Origin: Mesodorylaimus sp. YZB2_4
Taxonomy: Eukaryota > Nematoda > Enoplea > Dorylaimida > Dorylaimidae
Direction of reading: 5' to 3'
Length of the DNA stretch: 64,000 nt
NCBI GenBank assembly: GCA_030248295.1
Contig: JASANH010000371.1
Location: forward strand, 217,821 to 281,820
Numbering within the stretch: the first letter of the stretch is position 1; each line of letters opens with the position of its first letter. Shown piece after piece: positions 38,009-50,900 of the stretch. Made by a program: the position numbers and the translations under genes. The notes beneath the pieces were generated by a model, which ran no database searches, was not told the DNA's origin, and saw only the letters and a list, made by a program, of their open reading frames with translations.

Positions 38009-39839
38009 TCAGACGTCTTTGGTCAGTTCAAACAACGGTCGAGCTATCCCCGAAAAGCCTTTCACGAATTTCCTGTAGAACCCACACATGCCAAGAAATC
38101 GGCGCACTGCTTTTCTATCATTGGGTTCTGGCATCTCCTGAACAGCTCGAACCTTGCTTTCATCAGGTTTGAGACCTTCTGCGGATACGATATGCCCCAA
38201 AAAGGGTATTTCCGACTGTAAGAAGCTACACTTCGATAGCTTCAAGCGCAAATTTGCTTTGTGTAATCGTTCAAAGACGGATTGCAATCGTGTCTTGAAG
38301 TCTTTGTATGTTCTTCCGAATACGAGTATATCGTCTAGATATATCAAGCAATGGGTCCAGTTGCAATAGGCGTGTTTGGCCGGTGGGGAAGGTTGTGTAT
38401 TTGGTTGCCTTGACTGGCTGCCTTATACATGGAGCAGTGTATTTGTATTGGCTTGCCTTCGTTGGCCAGTCGATACGCTCCTCCAGGCGAGGCTGAAACC
38501 CGTTGGGTTGATGTCTCGGCCACCTGTAGTGAGGATGTATTTGAATTGCCGTGCATCAGGTGTGACACGTGGCTGTGTGCTCGTTATGTGGGTGCAGTGT
38601 TGTTGTCACACCGATTGGGAGCTTTGTGTTTTTGTGTGTCAGAGAAGAAGACGGCTCTCGTTGTGAGTGGTTGCCTGTCTCCGTCGGCTGTGTCTGCAAC
38701 GTACGAACGCCACGATGTTGCCACGTGGCCCAGATCGATGGCGCCCGTACTCCATACCTCGCCGTAACCGTTTGTTCGTATGTAAGTAATCAACCCGCAT
38801 TACACACCTACAAGTAGGTGGCCTGCCTGAAGGTATTTTTGAGTCCATCCGCTCCCCGCGGTACCTTCTCCAATGTACGGCCGTTCAGCCTGTTACACAT
38901 TTCAGGCCAGCTAATACAGCAGTCATAAGACGCATGAAGACGGTGGGAGAATTTGTTAGGCCAAATGGTAGCACCTTCCATTGGTAGTGACCTCCGCCTG
39001 GTACCCGAAATGCGGTCTTTTCTTTGTCACCTTTTTCAGCTTTATCTGCCAATATCCCGATATCAGGTCCAGGTTGGCGAAAAACTTGACTCCAGACAGC
39101 GATTGTAATATTTCATCTGTTCGTGGCAAAGGAAACTCATCGCGCAGCGTGATTGCATTCAATGCTCTGTAATCCACACAGAAACGATACTCGTTGTTTT
39201 TTTCTTCATTAAACAGATTGGGCTTGCCCATGCGCTGTACGAGTCTTCAATTTGACCTCCTGCTTTCATCGTGTCTACCATCTTGTGAACCACCTCTCTC
39301 TGACGAAATGGTATCCTCCGGGGAGGTATATGGATTGGTGGGTGGTCACCTGTATTGATAGTATGCTCTATCTCCACGTTAGCTGGTTTCAAATCCATGG
39401 TGCTCGTAGCAAACAGTTTTTTTCTCACCCATCCGCTCAGGAATGCTCTCAGATTTGCTTTTTCCTTTCGGCTGGCATGCGAGTTGTCGAAAGTCATGTC
39501 TTGTACATCCCTGATCAGATCTTCAATCTGCTTTGGTTTCGTCTCTGTGACATGCATATCTGTTGGGATGACTTCTGCTACTTCCTCCGCGTATCCCATT
39601 ACGGTACCAATAGAGAGTGAGACTGGGGTCTGCGAGTTATTTATCACTCTTATTGGAACTTGACCCTTTCGGGTTTCAGCTAACGCATGGGCTACCAGCA
39701 CAGTTTTGTCATTTGAGAGTGGCCGGTAGTCTGGCACTATGCACACAGTTCTGTCCGTGTCATCCTGGGTCACAAAGCTTCCCCAGACATATTTTTCAAC
39801 GCCTGAAGGGATGACTACTGACTCGGCCAATGCGACCAC
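38009..39839 (-). CDS. gypsy reverse transcriptase, split by an insertion and a frameshift
   Basis: From the upstream side: HPPIHIPPRRIPFRQRE and SYSAWASPI, a frame change in an A-run at about 39205-39215, FCVDYRALNAITLRDEFPLP, FFANLDLISGYWQ, then FGLTNSPTVFMRLM. After the 38363-38902 insertion the catalytic CLIYLDDILVFG and the connection FLGHIVSAEGLKPDESKV follow. The split falls between VLAGL and NWTHCLIYLDD, inside the palm domain. Confidence 0.9.
38363..38902. mobile_element. 0.54-kb insertion in the gypsy RT
   Basis: It cleanly separates CCAGTT (38357-38362) from CAGGCC (38903 on). Removing it restores the RT alignment. The possible target duplication is at most TT. The ends are weakly inverted (AATAGGCGTG against AACAGGCTGAACG). 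It is related to 10480-10720, so it is a member of a dispersed family. A 112-codon plus-strand ORF (38429-38767) shares a conserved frame with the other copy. Confidence 0.85.
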
Positions 39840-39840
39840 T

Positions 39841-40387
39841 TCATGACATTTGTCCGCTGCGTATTTCTCGACAGGCTTCGAAAACAGTTGCGTTTAAAGG
39901 CACTTGTTGCGAAAAATCGAATTCAAGTTTCCCGAGTTTCGACATGAGGTCTCTTCCTATTATCATAGGTACGGGTATACCGTCCAACACTAGTAAGCGA
40001 TGCACCACTATCTTCCCAAGAATTTTCATCTTGCACGTGACTTGTTTCTCTGCTATTGCTTGTTTACTTTGCTTTGCTTGCTTGTTTACACTCCTTTACT
40101 TTCAGCGCGGGCTCATTTCGTGTAAGAGTTTGCAGTAAGGCGTCGCTGATAAAGGTTTTTCCTGCACCTGTATCTAGCAGTGCTCGAGACTGCGTATTCG
40201 CATCGAGGAAGTGAACCAAAGGTACTGCGGCTGGTATGGAAGGTTCCTGTTCGCACTGTGCGCCTAATACTTCGTTGATTTCATCAAGGCAAAAGTATTT
40301 GGGTTTTTGTCCTCTTGTCAACCACAAATTTTGCACCATCAAGTGCATCAACACCCAAATGAAAGTCAATCCGAAAGCTTCCCACAC
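39841..40387 (-). CDS. gypsy retropepsin
   Basis: The active-site motif ALLDTGAGKTFIS (about 40135-40180) is a standard aspartic protease DTGA box, preceded by PAAVPLVHFLDANTQ. A later GIPVPMIIGRDLM block fits the protease C-terminal ILG-type motif. The two blocks are in different frames, so another indel lies between them near 40030-40060. Confidence 0.85.
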
Positions 40388-40390
40388 TAG

Positions 40391-42126
40391 TCAAGCCCGA
40401 ATTATCACCAAGGCGATCAAAATGATTCCTTGTGCTTTTCCTTCGCCTCTCGATTTCACGGAGCTCCGTCTTAGGGCAAAACGTCCGAGGGTTGTGGCTG
40501 CACCTAATAGTAAATGTAAGAACACCTCTCTTAGTAGTGTCCACCCCTTGCTCCAAATATCAAATGCCTTTACCTGTTCATCAATTTCTACGTTAACATT
40601 GTGCGCTTCATCGTGGCTGGTATTTTTGGCTGCCTCCGAATTCGCGTCCTTGTTGCTTTGGTTTTGCACGCTCGTGGTGACTGTGACTTCTGGCATCGTG
40701 TTGGCATTCTTTGCTCTGGTCGTGACGGCAGACGTGTTGTTCGTATCCCGGCCACGATCAGTGCTGTTGACAAACGTCGCGCCGGATCCGTTCGCTTCCT
40801 GTGAGTGAACCGGATATTCGTTACCCGAGGTCATGTACGCCTCGCAGTCTGCCCAGAACTCTTCCTCATTCTGTGCTACTGTGTCGAATGTACTGCATCC
40901 GGCAGAAAAGAACTCCTCCAAATTTAAATTTTCCTCTTCCTCTACTGCTGCGTCTTGTCCTCCCAAGTTGTGGTGCCTATCTTGGGCGTGTCCCTGATGA
41001 CGGGAACTCCTACTCATTCTTCCTCGGCTACCTCGATTTGATGAGCTACTGCTTCCGTTATAACCCCTTCGAAATGGGTTACTTACGTTACCACTGTTCG
41101 TGAGTGATTTGTCCTCGGGCACCGGTTCAGCTCCTTGCAGGCGGGTCTTGGCTCCCAAGTACCAATCGCATGATGCGCGTTCGTGGCCTATAGATCCCCA
41201 CAGTGCTTGCATGGGTTCTGACCATCGTTCTGCTTGGAATGTTGGCGGGCAATTTTGAATGACCGACACTCGGCCAGCACGTGTCCATGGTTTCCGTCGT
41301 ACTGGCATTGTCGACGGGCTGACTGCTGCCTTTGGCCATTCGATGATTGAATCGTTTGAGCATTCGACTGGACTTGACCGTTTCCTCCACGGCCTCGTCC
41401 ACGGCCACGACTCCCATTCTGGCCACGGAAACTGTTTCGACCACGGCCTCCGATCAACAGCGCATTAAACGTGTTCTGCACGTCCGTCGGGCTGGGGTTC
41501 GAGATGACAGCTGAAGAAGACAGGGAGAACATTCGTTGACTGACTTCCGCTTCGTTTACTGCTGCGATGAAATACCCTATGGGTTTAGAGATATTACCGT
41601 ATTCGGCCTTCCACAGTTTGAAATTAGTGTGCGATTTATTCTGCACAAATAGGCCTTGCATAAAATGTTCCTTCAAAACCAGATTCTGAGCCTCGTCCCG
41701 TTCATCAGGGTAAGCCAGTTTAACGAAGACTTTCAGATCTCTCAGGTAATCGGCTATTGTTTCACTCTCTTGTTTACATCTGCTCGAAAATTGTTGGCGC
41801 CAAACGGCGATCTGATGCGGCTGGATTAGATTCTGAGTCAACAGTTGTTTAGCATGATCGCATGTGTCGATTTCCTCAGGTTCTGCATCTTCCAAAATTT
41901 GCTGTGCCTTATCTCTTACAGCCTTTTTCAGTTCTCTTAAACGAGTTTCGTTCGTTATTCCTGTCACTAAGTTAGCCTGATATTCGAAATGCTTAAACCG
42001 CCTAGTGACATCCTGTTCTGGACTACCAGTCAATGGTTTCGTTTCCCAAATAAGGTAGAATGGCTGACTTAGCGAGGCCAGTCCAGCCTGTAAATCTGCA
42101 TTCTGTGCCAAAGCCATTCCAAACAC
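40391..42126 (-). CDS. gypsy Gag with zinc knuckles, frame broken
   Basis: The 312-codon frame 41188-42126 has capsid-like helices, an RG-rich region (RGRGRGRGG) and CQYDGNHGHVLAEC, then CKHCGDL and a stop. The next frame resumes GHERASC, so the second CX2CX4HX4C knuckle is cut by an apparent 2-bp TA duplication near 41193. The downstream frame (40391-41308) is acidic and disordered and leads to the protease. Confidence 0.8.
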
Positions 42127-42668
42127 GCTTAAGCTAACAGATCTGACACAGGTTGTTCTTGAAAGGGCTTATGAGCCTTCTGGTGGAGACGCAATGGGAC
42201 TCCTACAAGGAGACACAATGGGAATCCTTGACAGTGAAACACAATGGGAAACACGAAACGGAAGATACACTGGAAATTCCGTTTTCGAGAACACACTGGG
42301 ATCTCCAAGAGTGGACTCACTGGGTACCACTGCGGAAAGACGGAGTGCGACTTTCCGATTAGAAGAACACGCTAGGAACTTCTTTAGTGAGAACAGAATG
42401 CGAACTCACACCTCTCCTCCGGGTCAGATCGAGCGGCCCCCAAAATGTGACGTTGTTCCGAAAGCACCTTTCTGTTCAACCTTTACTGCAACACAAACTT
42501 TGACTACTTTCGTTTGCTTCAGACTACTGGTTCTTGAATCATGCTCCTGACAGGCGCTAGTCTGAACTATCGCGGGTCGCGACACTCCGGGGCGAACGGT
42601 GTCACAAAAATAGCACGTTAAAAAATAAGATAAAACATCAAGCACATTTAGCTATCATCTATCGTTTC

Positions 42669-43145
42669 TCAAACTTCACACTGATGTATCTGCGAGGTTG
42701 TCCTCTGGGAACCTGTTTGAATTCGGGAGCGCGGTGGTATCTGGCCCAGGATCAGTAAGGACAGTGTGTTCGACAGGGCCATGTCCTGGTTGGCGGCGAA
42801 AACCACCTTCGCTTCGCCAGCTTCGCAGAGAAGAGGCGCTATGCCTTGGCTGGACTGCATCATGGCGCCGAATAAACAAATAATGAATCATGTTGAAGTT
42901 AGGTTAAAAGTGCATGGTGCCGTCGGTCGATACTGTACTGTTGGTTGTTGTTGGGGAAGTGCTTGGAGATATTTCCTGATCGGCTGTTTTATATCGCTTT
43001 CAGCAGAGTGAACCTTCCCCGCGAAAAGCGATGAATCTTGGAGATGTGGAGCCAACTCTTGGATGCGGGCTCGCGCATGTTGAGCGGCGCGGCGTTGGGG
43101 ACGTGATGGGCGTGGAGTGGTTGGCGGAGAGGGAACTGGTGGCAA
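42669..43145 (-). other. Two overlapping unassigned ORFs between gypsy and LINE
   Basis: Minus-strand frames at 42669-42863 and 42888-43145 look more protein-like than random (HLQDSSLFAGKVHSAESD; LLCEAGEAKVVFAANQD), but I recognise no family and see no clear splice pair. They may be a host gene fragment or part of an unrecognised element. Confidence 0.25.
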
Positions 43146-43313
43146 GTCGAGAGGTTCCGCCTTTTTTTTTGAAATAGCAAACGCGGTACAAAATCAGACA
43201 CTAAAGATCGCAATGCATCCTTTAGTCCCCACAAAGAACACGGAAAAACTGGTCCTTAAATGATCAAAGAATCTTTTATATATATTTTTAATATTATTAT
43301 TATTGTTTTCATT

Positions 43314-46180
43314 CTATTCCATATTTTTCAATTCTTGCATGAAAAAAGACTTCAGAAAAGTATCTTCAAACCGATGCTTGTCCAAAATGAATTGAGCCCT
43401 CTTTGTCAAGACCCAGAGTCTCTTCCTCAGTGATTCCCATAAATCTAACACTTTTCCTTTTTCCTCAAAATCCATTCTGGCGAACCAAACACATCTCTGG
43501 ACCGGCTGCAAAACTATGTTCGCTGTCACGAAAGTAGATTTGCTTTTTATGCCCGCCAGAACGAAGATCTTTTTCTCATCTCTGATCTTGATGGAAGGAT
43601 CCATTCTTTGGAGAAAGCCTTCCACTTTCTTCCAGAACTCAAGCACTCTTTGGCACTCTACGAAAACATGGTATCCGTCCTCGCGGATCCTCTGGCCCGC
43701 TACTGTCTCACAGTACTTGCACGACTCATCTACATCTGCGAAGTTGGTGATCCTACTCCGAGTGTACAGTGCCTTGTTCAGGAGACTGTGGTGTATCGAC
43801 CTGGTCAGACCGTCCACATGTTTGCTCGTGTTTAGTCTCCAGTAGGCCCTAAAGTCCAGATTAGCTGTACTCAATTTTTCACACCAGTAACTTTGCATGG
43901 CAGCTGTGGCCTTCCCTGTCTTCTTCTCCATCAGGTGTTTATAGAGCATCTTTGTTTTGACATGCTTTATTGGGTATGTTTTCGTGTCCAGCCCGACGCT
44001 GTGCTGGTCAAGCAGCTTGAAGTTCGCTGGAAGCTCAGCCCTTCTTATATCTTTGTACAGACGAGGTGTCTTTATTTCTCCTACATGACATAACTTTGCA
44101 TGCCTAACTCGCTCGAAAAAGTAGTCGAAAGATCTGTGCCACACAGCTTCCTGCTGCGCCAGGGTTCTTCTAAGCAGTAACATCAACCTAAAAGCAAGTA
44201 TCTTCCAGCCTATGTCCGGGTAGCCTATTTCGCCCAGGTCTTTGCTCCTCTTCAGCACCAGTTTGTTTATTTTGTTGACTTTGGCTGGATGCCAAAGATA
44301 ATTGTCAATCATTCTTTCTGTGAATTTTTGTAAGTCAGTTCCAGGTGCAATTACTGATCCAAGATACCACAACTTTGAAAGAAAATATGTATTTGCTACA
44401 TGAATCCTGCCAAACAGGGAAACTTCTGAATAAGCTATCGTAGTGCCTATTGTGGCGATGTGCTCCCATACCCCAGTCCAATTATCCGCTACTTCCATTC
44501 CCTCTTTTCCAATGAAAAATCCGTAGACTTTTACCTTGTCTACAACAAAGGGCCTCAGCTCGGGTCCTACGCTGTCAGGCTCTTTCTTTCCTAGACACAG
44601 AATCTTTGTCTTGGTTGTTTTCAATGTTGCCCCGCTGGCTCTTTTATAGTGCTCATAGATGTGCATGATACGACCTACTGAATGTTCATCAGACACCAAG
44701 AAATTCGTATCATCCACATAGTTACTTATCTTTTGCTCTTGTCCTAAGATGTCCAGTCCTTTGACCAGTTTGTCCCTCCTGATATAATTGGTCACTGTTT
44801 CCGACACCAGTACATATAGCAGTGCGGACAGTGGGCAACCTTGCCTGACCCCTCTACTAGGATGGAAGCTGGTGGATATGTAACCGTTCACCTGAACCGA
44901 AGAAGCAACAAGGCCATCCTTGTAAATTATTCCTATCCATTTCTGGAACCCCTAGCCCAATCTGAACCATTCTAGCACACGTTGCATATACTCCCACTCG
45001 ATGATGTCGAAGGCCGACATGTGCTCGACAGACAACAGCATGGCCCCCATTTCCTTCTCATTGACATACTCAACTGCGTTGTACAAAGTAAGCACTCCGT
45101 CCCTTATGTCCCTTCCTGGCACTGAGCACGTTTGGTCGGGGTGCACAAGCTTGCCCATTATGTTCCTAAGCCTTATCACTAAAACCTTAGCCAGGATTTT
45201 GCAGTCCACATTGAGCATGGTCAGTGGCCTCCAATCGGACCTAAGCTTTTTATCACCTTCTCCTTTGTACAACTGGGATATTATTCCAAATTATAAGCTC
45301 CCTGGCAACTCACCTAGACGCAAGCTAGCTGCAAAAACTTTGGTCAAAATGACACTTAGCTCAGCCAAGAACGTCAAATAGAATTCTATTAGCAGCCCGT
45401 CACTGCCTGGCGATTTCTTTTTGCTGGAGGAGAGTACCGCTTTTTTCACCTCATCTTCACTTATCTCTTCCTCCAATGCAGCCCTGTCTACCTCGTCGGC
45501 TGTCCCGAAGGGAAGTTGGTCTAAAAACATTCTTGCCGCATTTACCTTAATCATGTCATGTCATGTCATACTTTATCCATAGCCAAGCACCATAAGGCGC
45601 ACTCGAGGGCTAAGAAACACATGATTGACAATCACTTTGTACAGAGGCGGGAGTCGAACCCTCCCCTGTAAGTGCGCACCCAGCGTGAGAGGCAGACGCC
45701 TTAACCCGCTAGGCCACGACCCCGGCACTGCACTTGTGAACAACGATGCGTACTGTCTTCTCACTTCTGCTATCACCTCCAGTATTTCATGCCGCCCCTT
45801 CTCTTTATCGCGTACACTGTTCTTAATTCAGCCGAATTCTTTTGCACTAGTTTGGCTGTTCCAGCGGAACTGTCTGTTGCCAAATCTTTATAGTGCTTTT
45901 TGCCAATCTCTTCCTGATTTCCTCCCGTCTCACTCTTAGGTTCCCCCTGTCCCTTCCAAGGACAAGGCTACGGGAAAAAACCTCCGGACTTTCTACCATT
46001 CCTCCCTCCTTTTTTTATTTAATCCCCTTTCTGCTCTCGGTTTCTTTTTCTCATTCCGCACGGGTGCTCCTTTGTTTTTTTTAAGACTTTCCTTCTCGGG
46101 GCTGAGCAGATCTTTCTGCCATGCCCCAAAGGAAACTCCTTTTTCCAAGGCAACCCTTTGCTTTTTATTTTTTTCTTTCG
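43314..46180 (-). mobile_element. Non-LTR retrotransposon (LINE), RT-containing, 5' truncated
   Basis: On the minus strand, KKKSPGSDGLLIEFY, DWRPLTMLNVDCKILAKVL, LVHPDQTCSVPGRDIRD, SAFDIIEWEYMQRVL, GVRQGCPLSALLYVL and the catalytic SNYVDDTNFLV are classic L1-like RT blocks. The thumb and a Cys/His tail (CKYCETVAG, YHVFVECQRV) follow down to the stop at 43314. From 45554 to 43314 the frame is continuous except for two stops (45291-45293 TAA, 44952-44954 TAG). A SINE interrupts it at about 45552-45723, upstream of which EVIAEVRRQYASLFTSA continues. A basic segment reaches 46.1 kb before the satellite. No endonuclease is seen. Confidence 0.9.
45552..45723 (-). mobile_element. tRNA-derived SINE, copy 2 (inside the LINE)
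   Basis: The A box is TGGCCTAGCGGGTTAAGG (45699-45716 on the complement) and the B box is GGTTCGACTC (45651-45660). The 3' tail is a pentamer run (GACAT)n of three to four units at 45553-45567. The body matches the 13.2-kb copy. Confidence 0.9.
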
Positions 46181-46649
46181 CCTAATCCCCTGATACGAAA
46201 ACTTTGTTACAGGGGATGTCCCTCACCCGCCCGTGAAGAGCTGATCAGTGATTCCACGTTCATGAATGGGAAGGTGGGGAATCTGATGCTCGCACTGTTC
46301 GTTGAAAAAGAGCTGATCAGCAATTCCATGTTCATGAATGGGAAAAGGGGGAATCAGATGCTCGCACTGTTCATAGGAAAGAGCTGATCAGTGCTCCAAC
46401 GTTCATGAATGGGAAAGAGGAGGGGGAATCTGATGCTCGCACTGTTCGTAAAGAGCTGATGAGTGCTCCCACGTTCATGAATGGGAAGGTGGGGAATCTG
46501 ATGCTCGCACTGTTCGTTAAGAGCTGATCAGCAATTCCATGTTCATGAATAGGAAAGAGGGGAATCTGATGCTCGCACTGTTCGTGAAAAGCTGATCAGC
46601 AATTCCATGTTCATGAATAGGAAAGAGGGGAATCTGATGCTCGCACTGT

Positions 46650-47985
46650 TCGGAAAGAGCTGATAAGTGCTCCAACGTTCATGAATGGGGAAGAGGAGAA
46701 TCTGATGCTCGCACTGTTCGTAAAGAGCTGATGAGTGCTCCCACGTTCATGAATGGGAAGGTGGGGAATCTGATGCTCGCACTGTTCGTTAAGAGCTGAT
46801 CAGCAATTCCATGTTCATGAATGAAAAAAATAGGGATTTTGATGCTCGCACTGTGCGTCCAGAGCTGAAGAGGGCTCCCACGTTCATGAATGGGAAGGTG
46901 GGGAATCTGATGCTCGCACTGTTCGTTAAGAGCTGATCAGCAATTCCATGTTCATGAATAGGAAAGAGGGGAATCTGATGCTCGCACTGTTCGTCAAGAG
47001 CTGATCAGCGATTTCATGTTCATGAATGGGAAGGAGGGGAATCTGATGCTCGCACTGTTCATAAAGAGCTGATAAGTGCTCCAACGTTCATATATGGGAA
47101 AAAGGGGAAGCTGATGCTCGCACTGTTCGTAAAGAGCTGATCAGTGCTCCCACGTTCATGAATGGGAAGGTAGGGAATCAGATGCTCGCACTGTTCGTAA
47201 GGAGCTGATCAGTGCTCCCACTTTCATGAATGCGGAGGTGGGGAATCAGATGCTCGCACTGTACGTAAAAAACTGATCAGCGAGATCATGTTCATGAATG
47301 GGAAGGAGGGGAATCTGATGCTCGCACTGTTCGTAGAAAGCTTATCAGTGGTCCTAGGTTCATGAATGGGAAGGTGGGGAATCAGATGCTCGCACTGGTC
47401 GTATAAAGCTGATCAGCAATTCCATGTTCACAGATGGGAAAAAACGGGGATTAAGATGCTCGCACTGTTCGTAATGAGCTGATCAGCGATTTCACGTTCA
47501 TGAATGGGAAAAAGGGGAATCTGATGCTCACACTGTTCGTAAAGACCTGATCAGTGCTCCCATGCTCATGAATGGGAAGGTGGTGAATCAGATGCTCGCA
47601 CTGTTCGTGGAAAGCTGATCAGCAATTCCAAGTTCATAAATGGGAAAGAGGGGAATCTGATGCTCGCACTGTTCGTAAAGAGCTGATCAGCGATTTCATG
47701 TTCATGAATGGGAAAAAGGGGAATCTGATGCTCCCACTGTTCGTGAAAAACCTGATCAGTGCTCCCATGTTCATGAATGAGAAGGTGGGGAATCAGATGC
47801 TCGCACTGTTCATGGAAAGCTGATCAGCAATTCCATGTTCATATATGGGAAAGAGGGGAATCTGATGCTCGCACTGTCCGTAAAAAGATGATCAGCGATT
47901 TCATGTTCATGAATGGGAAGGAGGGGAATCTTATTCTCGCACTGTTCGTAAAGAGCTGATCAGCGATTTCATGCTCATGAATGGG
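46650..47985 (+). repeat. Satellite higher-order block, left copy
   Basis: It matches 57890-59225 at a constant offset of 11,240 bp. Shared rare markers are ATGAAAAAAATAGGG (46821 and 58061), CTGGTCGTATAAAG (about 47395 and 58635) and the same variant order up to the inversion point. Confidence 0.85.
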
Positions 47986-50900
47986 AAAAAGGGGAATCTG
48001 ATGCTCGCACTGTTCGTGAACAGCTGATCAGTGCTCCCACGTTCATGAATGGGAAGGTGGGGAATCAGATGCTCGCACTGTTCGCCAAGAGCTGATCAGC
48101 GATCCCATGTTCATAAATGGGGAAGAGGAGAATCTGATGCTCGCACTGTTCGTAAAGAGCTGATCAGCAATTCCATGTTCATAAATGGGAAAGAGGGGAA
48201 TCTGATGCTCGCACTGTTCGTAAAAAGATGATCAGCGATTCCATGTTCATGAATGGGAAGGAGGGGGATCTGATGCTCGCACTGTTCGTAAAGAGCTGAT
48301 AAGTGCTCCAACGTTCATGAATGGGGAAGAGGAGAATCTGATGCTCGCACTGTTCGTAAAGAGCTGATCAGCAATTCCATGTTCATAAATGGGAAAGAGG
48401 GGAATCTGATGCTCGCACTGTTCGTAAAGAGCTGATCAGCGATTTCATGTTCATGAATAGGAAAGAGGGGAATCTGATGCTCGCACTGTTCGTCAAGAGC
48501 TGATCAGCGATATCACGTTCATATATGGGAAAAAGGAAAATCTGATGCTCGCACTGTCCGTAAAGAGCTGATCAGTGCTCCGACGTTCATATATGGGAAA
48601 AAGGGGAATCTGATGCTCGCACTGTTCGTAAAAAGATGATCAGCGATTTCATGTTCATGAATGGGAAGGAGGGGATCGCACTGTTCGTAAAGAGCTGATC
48701 AGCGATTTCATGTTCATGAATAGGAAAGAGGGGAATCTGATGCTCGCACTGTTCGTGAAGAGCTGATCAGTGCTCCCACGTTCATGAATGGGAAGGTGGG
48801 GAATCAGATGCTCGCACTGTTCGCCAAGAGCTGATCGGCGATCCCATGTTCATAAATGGGAAAAAGAGGAATCTGATGCTCGCACTGTTCGTCAAGAGCT
48901 GATCAGCGATTTCATGTTCATGAATGGGAAGGAGGGGAATCTGATGCTCGCACTGTTCGTAAAGAGCTGATAAGTGCTCCAACGTTCATGAATGGGGAAA
49001 AGGAGAATCTGATGCTCGCACTGTTCGTAAAAACCTGATCAGCGATTTCATGTTCATGAATGGGAAGGAGGGGAATCTGATGCTCGCACTGTTCGTGAAG
49101 AGCTGATAAGTGCTCCAACGTTCATGAATGGGGAAGAGGAGAATCTGATGCTCGCACTGTTCGTAAAGAGCTGATCAGCAATTCCATGTGCATAAATGGG
49201 AAAGAGGGGAATCTGATGCTCGCACTGTTCGTAAAGAGCTGATCAGCGATTTCATGTTCATGAATAGGAAAGAGGGGAATCTGATGCTCGCACTGTTCGT
49301 GAAGAGCTGATCAGTGCTCCCACGTTCATGAATGGGAAGGTGAGGAATCAGATGCTCGCACTGTTCGTCAAGAGCTGATCAGCGATATCACGTTCATATA
49401 TGGGAAAAAGGAAAATCTGATGCTCGCACTGTCCGTAAAGAGCTGATCAGTGCTCCGACGTTCATATATGGGAAAAAGGGGAATCTGATGCTCGCACTGT
49501 TCGTAAAAAGATGATCAGCGATTTCATGTTCATGAATGGGAAGGAGGGGAATCTGATGCTCGCACTGTTCGTAAAGAGCTGATCAGCGATTTCATGTTCA
49601 TGAATAGGAAAGAGGGGAATCTGATGCTCGCACTGTTCGTGAAGAGCTGATCAGTGCTCCCACGTTCATGAATGGGAAGGTGGGAAATCAGATGCTCGCA
49701 CCGTTCGTCAAGAGCTGATCAGCGATTTCATGTTCATGAATGGGAAGGAGGGGAATCTGATGCTCGCACTGTTCGTAAAGAGCTGATAAGTGCTCCAACG
49801 TTCATGAATGGGGAGAAGGAGAATCTGATGCTCGCACTGTTCGTAAAGAGCTGATCAGTGCTCCCACGTTCATGAATGGGGAGGTGGGGAATCAGATGCT
49901 CGCACTGTTCGTAAAGAGCTGATCAGCAATTCCATGTTCATCAATGGGAAAAAGGGGAATCAGATGCTCGCACTGTTCGCCAAGAGCTAATCAGTGCTCC
50001 CACGTTCATGAATGGGAAAAAGGGGAATCTGATGCTCGCACTGTCCGTAAAGAGCTGATCAGTGCTCCGACGTTCATATATGGGAAAAAGGGGAATCTGA
50101 TGCTCGCACTGTTCGTAAAAAGATGATCAGCGATTTCATGTTCATGGATGGGAAGCAGGGGAATCTGATGCTCGCATCGTTCGTAAAGAGCTGATAAGTG
50201 CTCCAACGTTCATGAATGGGGAAGAGGAGAATCTGATGCTCGCACTGTTCGTAAAGAGCTGATCAGTGCTCCCACGTTCATAAATGGGAAGGTGGGGAAT
50301 CAGATGCTCGCACTGTTCGTTAAGAGCTGATCAGCGATTCCATGTTCATGAATGGGAAAAAGGGGAATCTGATGCTCGCACTGTTCGTAAAGAGCTGATA
50401 AGTGCTCCAACGTTCATGAATGGGGAAGAGGAGAATCTGATGCTCGCACTGTTCGTATAAAGCTGATCAGCAATTCCATGTTCATAGATGGGAAAGAGGG
50501 GAATCTGATGCTCGCACTGTTCGTAGTGAGCTGATCAGCGATCTCATGTTCATTAATGGGAAAAAGGGGAATCTGATGCTCGCACTGTTCGTCAAGAGCT
50601 GATCAGTGCTCCCACGGGCATGGATGAAAAAAAGGGGAATCTGATGCTCGCACTGTTCGTAGTGAGCTGATCAGCGATCTCATGTTCATGAATAAGAAAA
50701 AGGGGAATCTGATGCTCGCACTGTTCGTGAAGAGCTGATCAGTGCTCCCACGTTCATAAATTTGAAAAAAGGGGAATCTGATGCTAGCACTGTTCGTAAA
50801 GAGCTGATCAGCGATATCACGTTCATAAATCGGGAAAAGGGGAATCTGATGCTCGCAGTGTTCGTAAATAGCTGATCAGTGCTCCCACGTTCATGAATAG

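Larger units (their letters stand above)
35163..42606 (-). mobile_element. Ty3/gypsy LTR retrotransposon, defective
   Basis: On the minus strand the order is gag (42126 down), protease, reverse transcriptase, RNase H, integrase, C-terminal tail, then an LTR-like end. The protease-RT-RH-IN order is that of Ty3/gypsy. The downstream LTR-like segment (35163-35535) has TATAAAAG (35375-35382) and AATAAA (35299-35304) on the minus strand. Upstream, a possible primer-binding site TGGGGGCC (42435-42442) abuts a 161-bp block 42446-42606 bounded by TGTGAC and GTCACA. The two ends do not match each other, so one LTR is missing, replaced or misassembled. Frameshifts, an in-frame stop and an insertion show the copy is dead. 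Confidence 0.9.

Noticed and set aside
39200..39216. Programmed -1 frameshift at an A-run in the gypsy RT
   Set aside because: The change falls inside the RT domain, not at a gag-pol border, and this copy has several other indels, so a mutation is simpler.
45640..45723. Functional tRNA gene
   Set aside because: A and B boxes are present but the acceptor and anticodon stems do not pair properly and a conserved body and tail follow, as in a SINE.
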